DNA from: Pseudoalteromonas denitrificans DSM 6059
Lineage (GTDB): Bacteria > Pseudomonadota > Gammaproteobacteria > Enterobacterales > Alteromonadaceae
Direction: 5' to 3'
Length of the DNA: 64,000 bases
Assembly (NCBI RefSeq): GCF_900112265.1
Contig: NZ_FOLO01000026.1
Span: forward strand, 1-64,000
A program made the position numbers and the translations under genes. Shown piece by piece: positions 36,814 through 46,521 of this stretch; the first letter of the stretch is position 1, and each line of letters starts with the position of its first letter. The notes under the pieces were generated by a model. That model saw only the letters and a program-made list of their open reading frames with translations. It ran no database searches and had not been told where the DNA came from.

Positions 36814-37275
36814 TTAAAATAAATTAATTTCAATATTCGTATTTTCTTTCACTAAAAATCGGGCTTCTTCATAACTAGGTTGACCAAAACGTCCTACATT
36901 ATTGCTAAAACCATAATTTTCTTTAGGAATACCAAGCATATTTAAATCTAGTTTTTTATTATCATTTTCATCATGAAAAAGCTTAAGTGCGTACTCACCA
37001 TTGGGTAAGTCTTTAAAACTAAGAACTTCGTGTTCGCCATTGACTTTTAACATTGACGACCACCCTGCTTTATTTTGTTTGTATGACTCACTTCCTGAAA
37101 ATAAAGCCACCATTAAATGCCCTTCATTAATATTAATGTCTTTCACATTAATTGTTAGTTCAGCAGCCATCACATTACTGGATAACAATGCAATAATAGA
37201 AACCGATGATAAACCTGATATTAAAAGGCTTGTGATAGCAAGTTGAGATGTTTTTTTAATAAAAGTATTAAGCAT
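36814..37275 (-). CDS. DUF2141 secreted protein
   Basis: 153 aa with a signal peptide ending VMAAE (about residue 38). DUF2141 features: GHLMVALFSGSESY, FKDLPNGEYALKLFHDENDNKKLD, and GIPKENYGFSNN. Transthyretin-like periplasmic fold, function unknown. It is upstream of the NarL-type two-component pair and on the same strand, so it may be co-transcribed with it. Confidence 0.82.
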   Translation of the reverse strand: MLNTFIKKTSQLAITSLLISGLSSVSIIALLSSNVMAAELTINVKDININEGHLMVALFSGSESYKQNKAGWSSMLKVNGEHEVLSFKDLPNGEYALKLFHDENDNKKLDLNMLGIPKENYGFSNNVGRFGQPSYEEARFLVKENTNIEINLF

Positions 37276-37598
37276 AATAAAATCCTGTATTAATAATGAC
37301 GTTTGAAAGTACAGGAAAATAATATCGGTTAACCAAAGTGAAAGTAGGTGCCAAAAGTCATGTTTTTTTAAATAGAACCCCTGTTAATCTGTTTTTACTA
37401 TATACCAAATTATAAAATAGATTTAAAATAGTACCTTAAACGACTATTTAGAACATTTTTTCACCAATGTATTTATCATAACAGCACTCATATTTTGATA
37501 GAGTACTCTCTTCATTAAACAATCTTAATATTTTTTTGATTGCAGTTTTATATGTCTAAACACATTATTTAAGTATTTTAAAAGGATAAGCTAAAAGC
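37276..37598. other. 323-bp divergent promoter region, no gene
   Basis: Separates the DUF2141/two-component operon from the PAS chemoreceptor. AT-rich. No clear sigma-28 site or palindrome is visible. Confidence 0.4.
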
Positions 37599-39131
37599 AT
37601 GCTTGCTTCATCTCATAAAGAAGTTCATTTTTCAGCTAATGAACAACTCGTATCAGTAACAGACTTAAAAGGTGTGATCACATATGTGAACGATCACTTT
37701 TGTAACGTTTCAGGTTTTACTCAAGAAGAATTACTGGGGAGAAACCATAACCTTATCCGTCACCCTGATATGCCTAAAGCAGCATTCGCTGATTTATGGA
37801 CTAAACTAAAACGCTCAGACTCTTGGCGAGGCATGGTAAAAAACAGATGTAAAAATGGTGATTATTATTGGGTGGATGCTTATGTCACGCCAGTATATGA
37901 ATCAAATAGAGTCATTGGCTATCAGTCAGTTCGAAATAAGCCTGATACAAAGCATGTCACTGCTGCAAATACCCTTTATAATGAAATTAACCAAGGTAAA
38001 TCTCAATTTTCATTAAGTAGCAAAAATAGAAGTTTAATATCAATCATTTTAACCTCGTTTTTTGCCTTTGTTATGTACTCATTAACACACAGTATTCTCC
38101 CAACATTTTTACTCATTGCGTTTAGCATGAGCATTTTTGCATTATTTGCTAATATTTCACTGCCTTTAAGTGCTTTCTCAAAACATATTTCACACACTTA
38201 CGACAGCCCTTCTCGACTGATTTTTTCAGGAAAAGGATTGGCGGGGTTATTTGATTATCCAAGGCATTTATTACAAGCAAAAGTGACCACGATACTAGGA
38301 CGCTCCAAAGATCAAAGTGAACAATTAAAAAACATTGCCGACGAATTAGAACGTAATTCATCTATTGCCATCAATAGTCTTCAAGAAGAAAACTCTCATT
38401 TAGATCAATTAGCAACAGCTATCACTCAAATGAGCACCACAATTGAAGAAGTAAGCCAAAATACCAGTACCGCTTTTGAAAATGTAAATGATGTTCAAAA
38501 ACGCTGTGAACATACAATTGGCGTGATTGAAAATACGCACCAAAGCGCGACGTCATTAGCACAGGAAGTTGGGGAAGCGGCAAGTAAAGCGGACTCTTTA
38601 GTGACTGATGTCACACAAATATCAAACATAATGAGTGAGATACAAGGCATTGCCGACCAAACAAATTTACTGGCTTTAAATGCTGCCATTGAAGCTGCTC
38701 GAGCAGGGGAACAAGGTCGAGGTTTTGCAGTCGTAGCTGATGAGGTGAGGTCTTTAGCTAGTCGAACTCAAGAGGCAACACAACAAATTCAAGATTCTGT
38801 TGTAGGTTTACAAACAACACTTTCTCAGTGGCAACAGCTTATGCTTGCTAGTCAAAACAAAGCTTTACAATCACAAACCCTGTCGACCGAAGCAAACAAA
38901 GAAATGCAGGATGTCATTATAGTGATGAACAACTTGAATGACTTAACCGCTCAAATTGCAACGGCAACTGAAGAGCAAAGTGTAGTTAGTAATCAAATCA
39001 GTGAAAGTGTGCGTCAAATCAGAGATATTTCCTATCAAAATACAGAAGTTGTCTCTGAAGTTAATATATTAGGTGAGAAAGTAACTCAGAGCGTTAATGA
39101 GTTACACCACCTATCTAGTACATTTAAATAA
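37599..39131 (+). CDS. Aer-like PAS methyl-accepting chemotaxis protein
   Basis: 510 aa. N-terminal PAS domain ([37 protein letters not shown], residues about 18-120), as in Aer redox sensors. Membrane segments at about 147-190 separate it from a cytoplasmic signalling tip with the conserved [20 protein letters not shown] hairpin (split: [10 protein letters not shown] and [18 protein letters not shown]). It has no periplasmic ligand domain. It probably senses redox or oxygen via PAS-bound FAD and talks to CheA/CheW. Confidence 0.88.
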   Translation: MLASSHKEVHFSANEQLVSVTDLKGVITYVNDHFCNVSGFTQEELLGRNHNLIRHPDMPKAAFADLWTKLKRSDSWRGMVKNRCKNGDYYWVDAYVTPVYESNRVIGYQSVRNKPDTKHVTAANTLYNEINQGKSQFSLSSKNRSLISIILTSFFAFVMYSLTHSILPTFLLIAFSMSIFALFANISLPLSAFSKHISHTYDSPSRLIFSGKGLAGLFDYPRHLLQAKVTTILGRSKDQSEQLKNIADELERNSSIAINSLQEENSHLDQLATAITQMSTTIEEVSQNTSTAFENVNDVQKRCEHTIGVIENTHQSATSLAQEVGEAASKADSLVTDVTQISNIMSEIQGIADQTNLLALNAAIEAARAGEQGRGFAVVADEVRSLASRTQEATQQIQDSVVGLQTTLSQWQQLMLASQNKALQSQTLSTEANKEMQDVIIVMNNLNDLTAQIATATEEQSVVSNQISESVRQIRDISYQNTEVVSEVNILGEKVTQSVNELHHLSSTFK

Positions 39132-39160
39132 TTGTAATAAGCCGCTTTAAAAATGTATTT

Positions 39161-39200
39161 AAGTGTAAGTAACTCATAGTGAAATGAATGACTTACACTT
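39161..39200 (+). terminator. Inverted repeat after the chemoreceptor gene
   Basis: AAGTGTAAGT (39161-39170) and ACTTACACTT (39191-39200) are perfect 10-bp arms with a 20-nt loop, 30 bp after the stop. The poly-T tail is short, so termination is likely but not certain. Confidence 0.45.
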
Positions 39201-39315
39201 TACTTCACAAAGTGAAATGCCGACTTTTGAATTGCGATACTCTTGTTTAGCTTATCTAAAGCCTCTACTACTGAGTCAAAATTTACGATATAAGCTTAAC
39301 AATTAGATAAAGAAT

Positions 39316-40518
39316 TTAAGCGATTAATATAGCTGTGAATTTTTTAACCTGAGCATCAGCTAACTTTGTATTTTTACTGGTTATTTTAATCACATTGATA
39401 CATGAGCCATTGTTAAACGATAAAAACTTATCGAGCTCTTTTTTCAAGTCCAGTATAAACTCTTCTGCTTCTTCAGTTTCTAAATGGAGATTTAGAATAT
39501 TCAAAACTCCTACTTTTCTATCCATTTTTACATCCATTCGACCTGAGAACCTTGCATTCCATAAAAGAGGCAAGCTGAAATAACCAATTTTTCTTTTATT
39601 TTCTGGAACATAACATTCAATTTGATACTCGTAGTTAAAAAGATCCTGAGTTCTTTTACGTTGTATAATGAGGTTATCAAAAGGTGATAATATTTTTACT
39701 TTATTTCGGCTTAACTTTTTTTCTAATAAATGAGTTATGGTAGGTAAAGAAAAATAAGATTGCTTATTGACTGTCACACTTATTAACAAACCATCTTCTT
39801 CCATTTGCATGCAATATTTTTTTACAGACGTTTTAATCCCTTTGAGCAAGTACGCAATTTGCCCAGGTGTACCAATTGCATTTGCCTTCAAATAATTAAT
39901 AATTAAGTGCCGAAGATAATCCTCTTCACTCGGTGTGCTAATATCGATATTAGAGGGAAGTACGCGTTCAGTAAGATCATATACCTTTTGAAAACCTTGC
40001 CTTTTAACGACCATGAGATCGCCTTGCATAAATAGCTGTTCAAGCGCTTTTTTTGCAGGTTTCCAATCCCACCATCCAGTTTTAGACTCTCTAGGATCTT
40101 TAAAGTCTTTAGCTTGTAGAGGACCTTCAGATTTAATTCGCTCTAAAACATGCGACATGCTTTTTTTATCTTTTTTGAACCAATGCATATCACCTTGTGT
40201 GATCGCATTTTTTCTTGGCAAACTGTAGCGATAGTGTTTCATAGGTAAATATGATGCTGCATGAGACCAGTACTCAAAAATGTGTTTATCCTCTAAGAGC
40301 TGTGCTATATGAATAGGATCATAATTTTCTGCACGGTTCCAAATACTGTGATGATGAGCGCGTTCAACGACTGAAATTGAATCAATTTGAACATAATTGA
40401 TAGCTTCGATAACCTGATAGGTTACTTCTTTACCTTTTCCTAATTGATGTGATTTATGAACCCCTTGGCTTAACAAAATCACTTTTTGTGCTTCTTGTAA
40501 ACTCAGATTATCTTTCAT
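39316..40518 (-). CDS. ycaQ: YcaQ-like winged-helix protein (HTH_42, DNA glycosylase family)
   Basis: 400 aa from ATG 40518 (MKDNLSLQEAQ), the family start; an upstream frame to 40596 adds residues that do not fit. Landmarks: YVQIDSISVVERAHHHSIWNR (residues about 42-62), FEYWSHAASYLP, LSPFDNLIIQRKRTQDLFNYEYQIECYVPENKRKIGYFSLPLLW near 300-340. E. coli YcaQ unhooks interstrand DNA cross-links. The catalytic QxQ-type motif appears here as YVQIDSIS. Stand-alone gene. Confidence 0.82.
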   Translation of the reverse strand: MKDNLSLQEAQKVILLSQGVHKSHQLGKGKEVTYQVIEAINYVQIDSISVVERAHHHSIWNRAENYDPIHIAQLLEDKHIFEYWSHAASYLPMKHYRYSLPRKNAITQGDMHWFKKDKKSMSHVLERIKSEGPLQAKDFKDPRESKTGWWDWKPAKKALEQLFMQGDLMVVKRQGFQKVYDLTERVLPSNIDISTPSEEDYLRHLIINYLKANAIGTPGQIAYLLKGIKTSVKKYCMQMEEDGLLISVTVNKQSYFSLPTITHLLEKKLSRNKVKILSPFDNLIIQRKRTQDLFNYEYQIECYVPENKRKIGYFSLPLLWNARFSGRMDVKMDRKVGVLNILNLHLETEEAEEFILDLKKELDKFLSFNNGSCINVIKITSKNTKLADAQVKKFTAILIA

Positions 40519-40596
40519 ATAAAAACGGGGGTTCCTTAATAGTATCGTGCTCAATTTCAGCATCAAAACCATCTTAACGCTTAATAGAATAATCAT

Positions 40597-40924
40597 TCAA
40601 TAACTGAAACAAAATAATACTGATATATTGAGCTGATTGCATACAACATCTAACTTCGATACAAAAATTATAAAATAAATTGAAAACGATAATCAGGTAT
40701 TTATTAAGAAAAAGATAGCGTAACACATTGTTATTACCCGTGTATTTTTGATTTCAGTTTTTATTATTAATTCATCCATCGTTAATTTTTTATAAGTCAT
40801 AATTAACTTATATATTTGTGATGTTTTTATTCTCAGCTATATTAAATGATACGCAAAAAAAATTTTTGAAGTCAGTAAAACTGAAAGGACGTCTTTCTCA
40901 AACTCACATAAAAGACACTTAAGA
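40597..40924. other. 328-bp divergent promoter region, no gene
   Basis: Between the YcaQ-like gene and the fourth TonB receptor. AT-rich, no Fur-type box recognised. Confidence 0.4.
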
Positions 40925-43339
40925 ATGAAAGATATCGCTGTAACAAAAATAAATCCGTGTTTTTCCACAATGCTGAAATTCGAGCAATATACTCGATTGC
41001 TAATTTCAAGTTCATTTTTAATTTTTATCACTTGTGCATCATTTGTATCTGCACAAGAGGCCAAAGAAGACCTTTTTGCTCTTTCATTAGAAGAGTTGTT
41101 TAGCACTAAAGTCACCTCAGCTTCAGGGGTTGAAGAGTCATTACGTGATGCTGCAGCATCTATGATTGTTATAACCGAACAAGATATTCATGATAGAGCT
41201 TATACCGATCTAAGCCAGATACTTACAGACTTACCTGGTTTCGACAATATCAAAAGTTATGGCCACGATAGAGTTATCAGTTATCAACGTGGTTATCGAA
41301 CGCCGACCACCCAAAGAACGCTCTTTATGATTAACGGGGTCATTAACAACCAATTATGGAGCCAGGCCTTCCCCCAAAATCGCCAATTACCATTAACAAA
41401 TATAGAAAGAATAGAAGTGCTATATGGTCCAGCGGGCGCTATTTATGGACCTAATGCCTTTTCAGGTATTGTAAATATAATTACTCGGGACGCTAGAGAG
41501 CTGGACATAGGAGAGTCCTACTTTAAGTACAATATCCAAGCCGGTAGCTTTTCAACTACTGCTGTTGATATGGCTGCAGGGGGTAAAATGGATCAACTGA
41601 GTTATTCAATTTCGGCTAAGTTTATTGAGAGTGATGGACCTAACCTTCAAGACTTTCCTACCTGGGGATATTTACGATCCGAATTCCTAAATGATCCGGC
41701 GATTTGGGGATCCGTTTTACAAAGAGAGCACTTAAATACTCCTTATGGCAACTATACCTCAATGGATAAGGAACAAGGCATCATCGGAGAGTTAAACTTC
41801 GGAAAACTGACATTTGGTATCAACTATTGGCACACTCAAAATGGATACGGTCTAAAATTCGCTTTAGACAAAGGGCAACCTAACGCGATATGGGCAAAAA
41901 AGATTAGTCAATGGTATGTAAAATACCATAAACAACTCACTCCAAAATTATTATCTAAAACCTTTATCAGACAGCGTGATGATCGACGTTATGGCAATTG
42001 GGCCGAAGCGACTGCCGACTGGAATACCAACATGGAAGGCTTTTCGTACGTCAGTATTTCTGATTGGAACGTATTAAGTAACTCCTGGAAGTTACGTCAG
42101 GATTGGGACTATCAAGCAAGCGACAACTTAAGTATTCTCGCTGGGTTAAAATATGAGAACAAGGAACTCACTAAAGCTTTTGATGTTTGTGGTTATTGGT
42201 CATCTGCATTTTGTTCATCCTCTAATGCGCATAACTTGGGCCCTGAAGGTTTAGGAGAGGGCGTTTATCATTCAACGTCTACCGAACCACAGCCTATAAT
42301 TCCGGGCACCTTATCCGAAATGCCGGCTGATAATTTAATCCGTACCAATGATAAAGGTGGTTATCTCCAAGTGACTTGGGATATAGAAGAATGGCGATAT
42401 AGTGCTGCAATACGCTGGGATAAAAACAGTGAATATGGCAGTTTTACCAAGCCTCGTTTATCAGCCATTTACCACTTTTCTAACAAAAATACGATTAAGC
42501 TAATTTATAGTACAGCCTTTCAGGAGCCAGGACCTAGCGCTGTGTACGGAGGTTGGAATGGAAAGCGGGCAAATCCAGATTTAAAACCCGAAGAAATGGA
42601 AAATTTAGAGCTTATTTGGTTATATCAGGCCAATAACTGGTTACACGAAACGTCTCTTTATTATGCCAACTATAAAAATGTAATAAAAGAAGAAGCTGAA
42701 AATGCAGGTGAACGCGATATAACAGGCTTTGAGTATCGCGGCCAATATAAGTTTAATAATTTTATCAATGGCGCACCAAAAATTAAAACCTATTTAAATT
42801 ATACTTTTACTGAGGTAAAAAGTAATATTACCTACGATCACGATATTGCTGCTTGGATTGGATCTGGTATGGATAATTGTACTTCAGGTGAGTTTTCTGA
42901 TGATGACCCCAAATGCCGTTCTGTCGATGAGGACTTGGGTGATATAGCGCCACATAAAATCAATTTAGGTTTAAATATTCCTTTTAACAAAATGATTAAC
43001 CTAAACTTTCGAGGCAACTATGTGAGTGAACGTAAACTTTATTTAAGAAACCCGCTCAGAGCCGATGGAATTAAACTAGATAGTTATATGGTTTTTAATG
43101 CCAATATTGGCATTAAATTTGAGAACATCAGACTTGATCTCGCGGTCAATAACTTATTTAACACAGCGTATTACCATCCAGGATTAGTACAAGCAAATTC
43201 TGGGGACGTCTCCTTAGACGAAAAAGGAAATTTAGCGAGATATGCCAATGGTAATTTAGTGCGTTCTGGCGGATTTCATAACTCTGTGATGCCACAAGTA
43301 GAAAGAAACTACTCGCTCATTTTTTCTATGTCATTTTAG
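40925..43339 (+). CDS. TonB-dependent receptor with LxLEEL N-terminal motif
   Basis: 804 aa from ATG 40925, or ATG 40970 nearer the signal peptide (LLISSSFLIFITCASFVSAQ). The mature start DLFALSLEELFSTKVTSASG is typical of a TonB-receptor group with a short N-terminal LSLEEL segment. Plug has SMIVITEQDI, LPGFDNIKSYG, RIEVLYGPAGAIYGPNAFSGIVNII; barrel ends ...YSLIFSMSF. Several Cys pairs lie in long loops (DVCGYWSSAFCSSS, DNCTSGEFSDDDPKC). Ligand unknown. Convergent with a lactonase gene. Confidence 0.85.
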   Translation: MKDIAVTKINPCFSTMLKFEQYTRLLISSSFLIFITCASFVSAQEAKEDLFALSLEELFSTKVTSASGVEESLRDAAASMIVITEQDIHDRAYTDLSQILTDLPGFDNIKSYGHDRVISYQRGYRTPTTQRTLFMINGVINNQLWSQAFPQNRQLPLTNIERIEVLYGPAGAIYGPNAFSGIVNIITRDARELDIGESYFKYNIQAGSFSTTAVDMAAGGKMDQLSYSISAKFIESDGPNLQDFPTWGYLRSEFLNDPAIWGSVLQREHLNTPYGNYTSMDKEQGIIGELNFGKLTFGINYWHTQNGYGLKFALDKGQPNAIWAKKISQWYVKYHKQLTPKLLSKTFIRQRDDRRYGNWAEATADWNTNMEGFSYVSISDWNVLSNSWKLRQDWDYQASDNLSILAGLKYENKELTKAFDVCGYWSSAFCSSSNAHNLGPEGLGEGVYHSTSTEPQPIIPGTLSEMPADNLIRTNDKGGYLQVTWDIEEWRYSAAIRWDKNSEYGSFTKPRLSAIYHFSNKNTIKLIYSTAFQEPGPSAVYGGWNGKRANPDLKPEEMENLELIWLYQANNWLHETSLYYANYKNVIKEEAENAGERDITGFEYRGQYKFNNFINGAPKIKTYLNYTFTEVKSNITYDHDIAAWIGSGMDNCTSGEFSDDDPKCRSVDEDLGDIAPHKINLGLNIPFNKMINLNFRGNYVSERKLYLRNPLRADGIKLDSYMVFNANIGIKFENIRLDLAVNNLFNTAYYHPGLVQANSGDVSLDEKGNLARYANGNLVRSGGFHNSVMPQVERNYSLIFSMSF

Positions 43340-43407
43340 CTTAATGCTTTTCAGTGGTATATTTTAAATAATTGCTAAACTTATGTTTAAGTCTCCATTA
43401 ATGTATT

Positions 43408-44340
43408 TTATGGGAAAGTCACTATTTCAACCCAGTTTGGATTTATTCCCATTAAATAGCTTTTTAATTTAATAAGTCTTCCAGATATTTTATTGATCCT
43501 GTAGATAGACATTTCATTAGAAAGCTCCCCCACCACTAGCAGGTATTTGCCCGATGCGTCGATGTTAAATCCACGCGGACTTTTTTCAGTTTCAATCACT
43601 TCAATTGACGTTAAAAAGCCTGATTCAGCATCTACTTCAAATCCTGATATCGTACTTGAGACTCGGTCTGAACTATAAATAAATCGACCATCTGGTGTTA
43701 TATGAATATCTGCCGCAGCTTTACGTTTGTATTTGTATTTTACTGGGAGCGTAAAGATGTTCTGTTTCTCATTCAGAACACCCGTTTTTGGATTAAAATC
43801 AAACAGGTGAATTGAGGCATCAAACTGGCCAATAACATAAATATATTGACCATTAGGGTGAAATACAATGTGTCGTGGCCCCACTTTTTTTTTGAGACTA
43901 TTTTTATTTAAATCAATATAAGGTGGATCATTCAATTTCATTTTTCCTGAATTTACATTAAATTCAAATTGATAAACCCTATCATCCCCTAAAGTAGGGA
44001 CCAGTACATATCGATTAGTTTTATCTATCAGAACAGCATGCGCATTTGGGAAGCCATTTAAGGTATATTGGTGTTTTAAAATATCACCATTTTTAGAAAC
44101 TGGATTGACAATAATTTTATGGTGTGGGTAAGAAGCACTTATTAAATATTGTCCAGTCAGATCTATGGATATATAAGCAATATTAGCGTTCATCATTTGA
44201 TTATCAATATGACTCAATTTTCCCGTCATTGCATCAATTTTAAAGCTGCTGATCATATAAGGCTTCCCTCGAGAAACGATATATAAAAAACATTGATCAG
44301 GACTGATAACCATAGGTGATGATATCCCAGGCTCAATCAC
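43408..44340 (-). CDS. Lactonase-type seven-bladed beta-propeller protein (YbhE/Pgl family), 5' end unclear
   Basis: 310 aa from GTG 44340. Repeats such as GPRHIVFHPNGQYIYVIG and DIHITPDGRFIYSSDR, plus SPRGFNIDASGKYLLV, show the 6-phosphogluconolactonase (Pgl/YbhE) propeller. The reading frame stays open and protein-like upstream to 44499, encoding a further blade strand (ATFVYVGNATSNEISIHQL) preceded by a signal peptide (FLIILFTPVHA), but that extension has no ATG, GTG or TTG. The first propeller strand would be lost with the GTG start. See the 7-bp repeat at 44497. Confidence 0.7.
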   Translation of the reverse strand: MIEPGISSPMVISPDQCFLYIVSRGKPYMISSFKIDAMTGKLSHIDNQMMNANIAYISIDLTGQYLISASYPHHKIIVNPVSKNGDILKHQYTLNGFPNAHAVLIDKTNRYVLVPTLGDDRVYQFEFNVNSGKMKLNDPPYIDLNKNSLKKKVGPRHIVFHPNGQYIYVIGQFDASIHLFDFNPKTGVLNEKQNIFTLPVKYKYKRKAAADIHITPDGRFIYSSDRVSSTISGFEVDAESGFLTSIEVIETEKSPRGFNIDASGKYLLVVGELSNEMSIYRINKISGRLIKLKSYLMGINPNWVEIVTFP

Positions 44341-44726
44341 TCCCGGTATTTTTATTTTATTAACTAAAGATAAATCTCCATTTGTTGGATTTAATTGATG
44401 GATTGATATTTCATTACTAGTGGCATTACCTACATAAACAAAAGTGGCTGCATGTACAGGTGTAAATAGAATAATAAGAAAAGAAGAAATAAAACATAAA
44501 AAATAAAAAATAAAAAATAATTCACAATTAAAAACACAAACATAATTTTAGGCTAGTTAGGATATATGAGATAAACAACAAGAACAATACATTACCCTCA
44601 CTTGCCTTTGATTGGTTTTTACAATTAAATCAACAGGTTGGCTTAATCATTGTTACTTATCAAAGTTTTTCCATTAATCACACTACGGGTTTATTATTAA
44701 CAACCCGCATTACCACGCATTTCATA
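44341..44726. other. Upstream coding-like extension and intergenic DNA
   Basis: 44341-44499 continues the lactonase frame (missing N-terminal blade and signal peptide). 44497-44517 is the 7-bp repeat. 44544-44726 is AT-rich with a hairpin CGGGTT/AACCCG at 44686-44707 after the solute-binding protein gene, without a clear poly-T tract. Confidence 0.5.
44497..44517. repeat. Three tandem TAAAAAA units at the lactonase 5' end
   Basis: TAAAAAA repeated three times (44497-44517). It lies between a minus-strand ATG at 44543 and the open lactonase signal-peptide frame. The ATG frame and the lactonase frame differ by one base, so adding one 7-bp unit would join them. Confidence 0.8.
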
Positions 44727-45566
44727 TTAATTTTCTAGAAAGACATCATTATAATACTTTATAAAATCATCAGAATGAGCCTCAGTTTCCCACCATTTAC
44801 TTAAGGCCTGATAATAATTTTTTGTAGGCTTTAACTTTTTTAAAACGATATCAATATCCTTAATCACTTTTTTGCCCCATACTGTTTTGGGGCAAGCAAC
44901 TTGCCCAGTAACATATTTCTTAGCACCCGATATTTTAAATATCTTAAATTCATCGATATTGAAATCATTATACTTATTATAATATGACACTTGAAAAGGG
45001 TACGTTATTGTGTAATCAACCCGGCCCTTTTTTACCATATGTAACAATCTGTTAGGTGACTCAGAACTGAAGAAATATACATTATCTAAATAAGGTTTTT
45101 GAGTGATAATACCATCTATTTTATTGCCAAACGAACGTCCATTATCAAGTCCAAGTACATAGGTTTTATTTTCAAGTAAACCGCGTAATGACAATTCATT
45201 TTTTTGTGAAAGATTTATTTTACGATTGAAAACAATTCTATGACTCGGGTGTGCAACTGATGCTTTTGAAAAATATACAAATTCTTTTCTTTTATTTGTA
45301 ACAAACAAAGCAGGTAAGCAAACATTTTTTTGTTTTTGTAATTCAAATATCGAACGTGCCATAGAACTTACTATAATTTGATGCTCATATTGTGGTAATG
45401 CTGTTATCAGTTGCTTTAAAATCAAATCTAAAAAACCTTCTCCTTTATATTTTCCCTCCACTATCGTAGCCGGTGGCGCATGATTCATTTGCCAAACAAT
45501 TGTTTCACCAAACACGGTTAAGCTATAGCTAATTAAAAAAAAAGATAAAAATATCAATTTTAACAA
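44727..45566 (-). CDS. Periplasmic solute-binding-like protein (SBP family 3-like)
   Basis: 279 aa with signal peptide (IFLSFFLISYSLTVFG). WQMNHAPPATIVEGKYKGEGFLDLIL fits the ligand-cleft start of an orphan SBP-like family; VCLPALFVTNKRKEFVYFSKA is the second landmark. No transport partners nearby. Ligand unknown; perhaps a sensing or enzyme-like role. Confidence 0.7.
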   Translation of the reverse strand: MLKLIFLSFFLISYSLTVFGETIVWQMNHAPPATIVEGKYKGEGFLDLILKQLITALPQYEHQIIVSSMARSIFELQKQKNVCLPALFVTNKRKEFVYFSKASVAHPSHRIVFNRKINLSQKNELSLRGLLENKTYVLGLDNGRSFGNKIDGIITQKPYLDNVYFFSSESPNRLLHMVKKGRVDYTITYPFQVSYYNKYNDFNIDEFKIFKISGAKKYVTGQVACPKTVWGKKVIKDIDIVLKKLKPTKNYYQALSKWWETEAHSDDFIKYYNDVFLEN

Positions 45567-45699
45567 GATTTAACTCCTACAAGATTTAACAATATTAGCC
45601 ATATACTTTATAACTATAGAAGTTAATTAGAAAAAATATGAATATAGTCAGACTTAATCAAGCTTGATACATTGAGGACAATAATACACTAAAACCTGT

Positions 45700-46119
45700 T
45701 CAATCAACTTCAAATAATACTTGTGGATTAACCATGGTTTTCATTTCAAGCACATTGCCGTTTGGGTCTTCAATGAAAAATGTTTCCTGTTCATATTTAC
45801 TCCCCACAAACCGACGATAAGGTTTATCTAAATAAGTAAGATTAGCTTCTTCAATGCGCTGCTTTAAAGCTTGGAATTCCTTCTCTGGTAAATGTACACC
45901 AAAGTGAGGAACCGCCACGGCCCCCATGTCTACATCATGTCGTATTTTAGGCAAGCGCTCATCACTTTGATGAAGTGTTAATTCATTACCCCAAAAATCG
46001 ATATCCACCCAATGCCCTTCTTCACTATTACCTGTTTTACAGCCAAATACATCACAATAAAACTTTTTAGCTATTTTTAAATCGCCAGCAGGAATAGCAA
46101 GATGTAAACAGTTAGACAT
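45700..46119 (-). CDS. VOC-family (glyoxalase/dioxygenase superfamily) protein
   Basis: 139 aa. LHLAIPAGDLKIAKKFYCDVFG at the start gives the first His; HFGVHLPEKEF and FIEDPNGNVLEMK give further metal-site residues (His and Glu). Small metal-dependent enzyme or resistance-type binding protein. Substrate unknown. Stands alone. Confidence 0.82.
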   Translation of the reverse strand: MSNCLHLAIPAGDLKIAKKFYCDVFGCKTGNSEEGHWVDIDFWGNELTLHQSDERLPKIRHDVDMGAVAVPHFGVHLPEKEFQALKQRIEEANLTYLDKPYRRFVGSKYEQETFFIEDPNGNVLEMKTMVNPQVLFEVD

Positions 46120-46390
46120 GACGCCTCTTTATTTCATATTTAATGAAATTCGATGGACTCTATAGTTTATATAGAACACCTCATCATAGAACTCAATGCG
46201 TTTAACTTTAATTCAAGCGTATAAAGTATTATCGCTCACGCGTTGTATGTAGTGATAAGTGCTATGTATCAGCATGATAGAAAAGGTAAGTAAAAATAAT
46301 TGATTAACGATTTATCATTGACTCGTTGATATAAAACAATTTGACAGTCAAAGAGTTATCGATATAAAAATACCAAAGGCCTGATCAACA
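46120..46390. other. Intergenic region, no gene
   Basis: AT-rich DNA between the VOC gene and the small frame after the sensor kinase. No recognised feature beyond a possible VOC promoter. Confidence 0.4.
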
Positions 46391-46483
46391 TCATGTTATC
46401 AGCCAAACCTTTTTTGAACTGTAATAATTAGATGGGTTAAAGCGAATTCGAAACACTTCAACCTCTTCAGGATCAGTATTCAT
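46391..46483 (-). CDS. Possible 30-aa small protein downstream of the sensor kinase
   Basis: ATG 46483 with GGA about 8 nt upstream. Reads MNTDPEEVEVFRIRFNPS then NYYSSKKVWLIT. Codon use and charge pattern look protein-like. It follows the kinase by 38 bp on the same strand, so it would be co-transcribed. It could also be the worn tail of a lost gene. Confidence 0.3.
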   Translation of the reverse strand: MNTDPEEVEVFRIRFNPSNYYSSKKVWLIT

Positions 46484-46521
46484 AAGCTTTTCCGACTCTT
46501 TTCTTCAAAGAACAACTGGCT

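Noticed and set aside
44686..44707. Terminator after the solute-binding protein gene
   Set aside because: CGGGTT/AACCCG stem of six pairs lacks a poly-T tract on the minus strand; mentioned only in the region entry.
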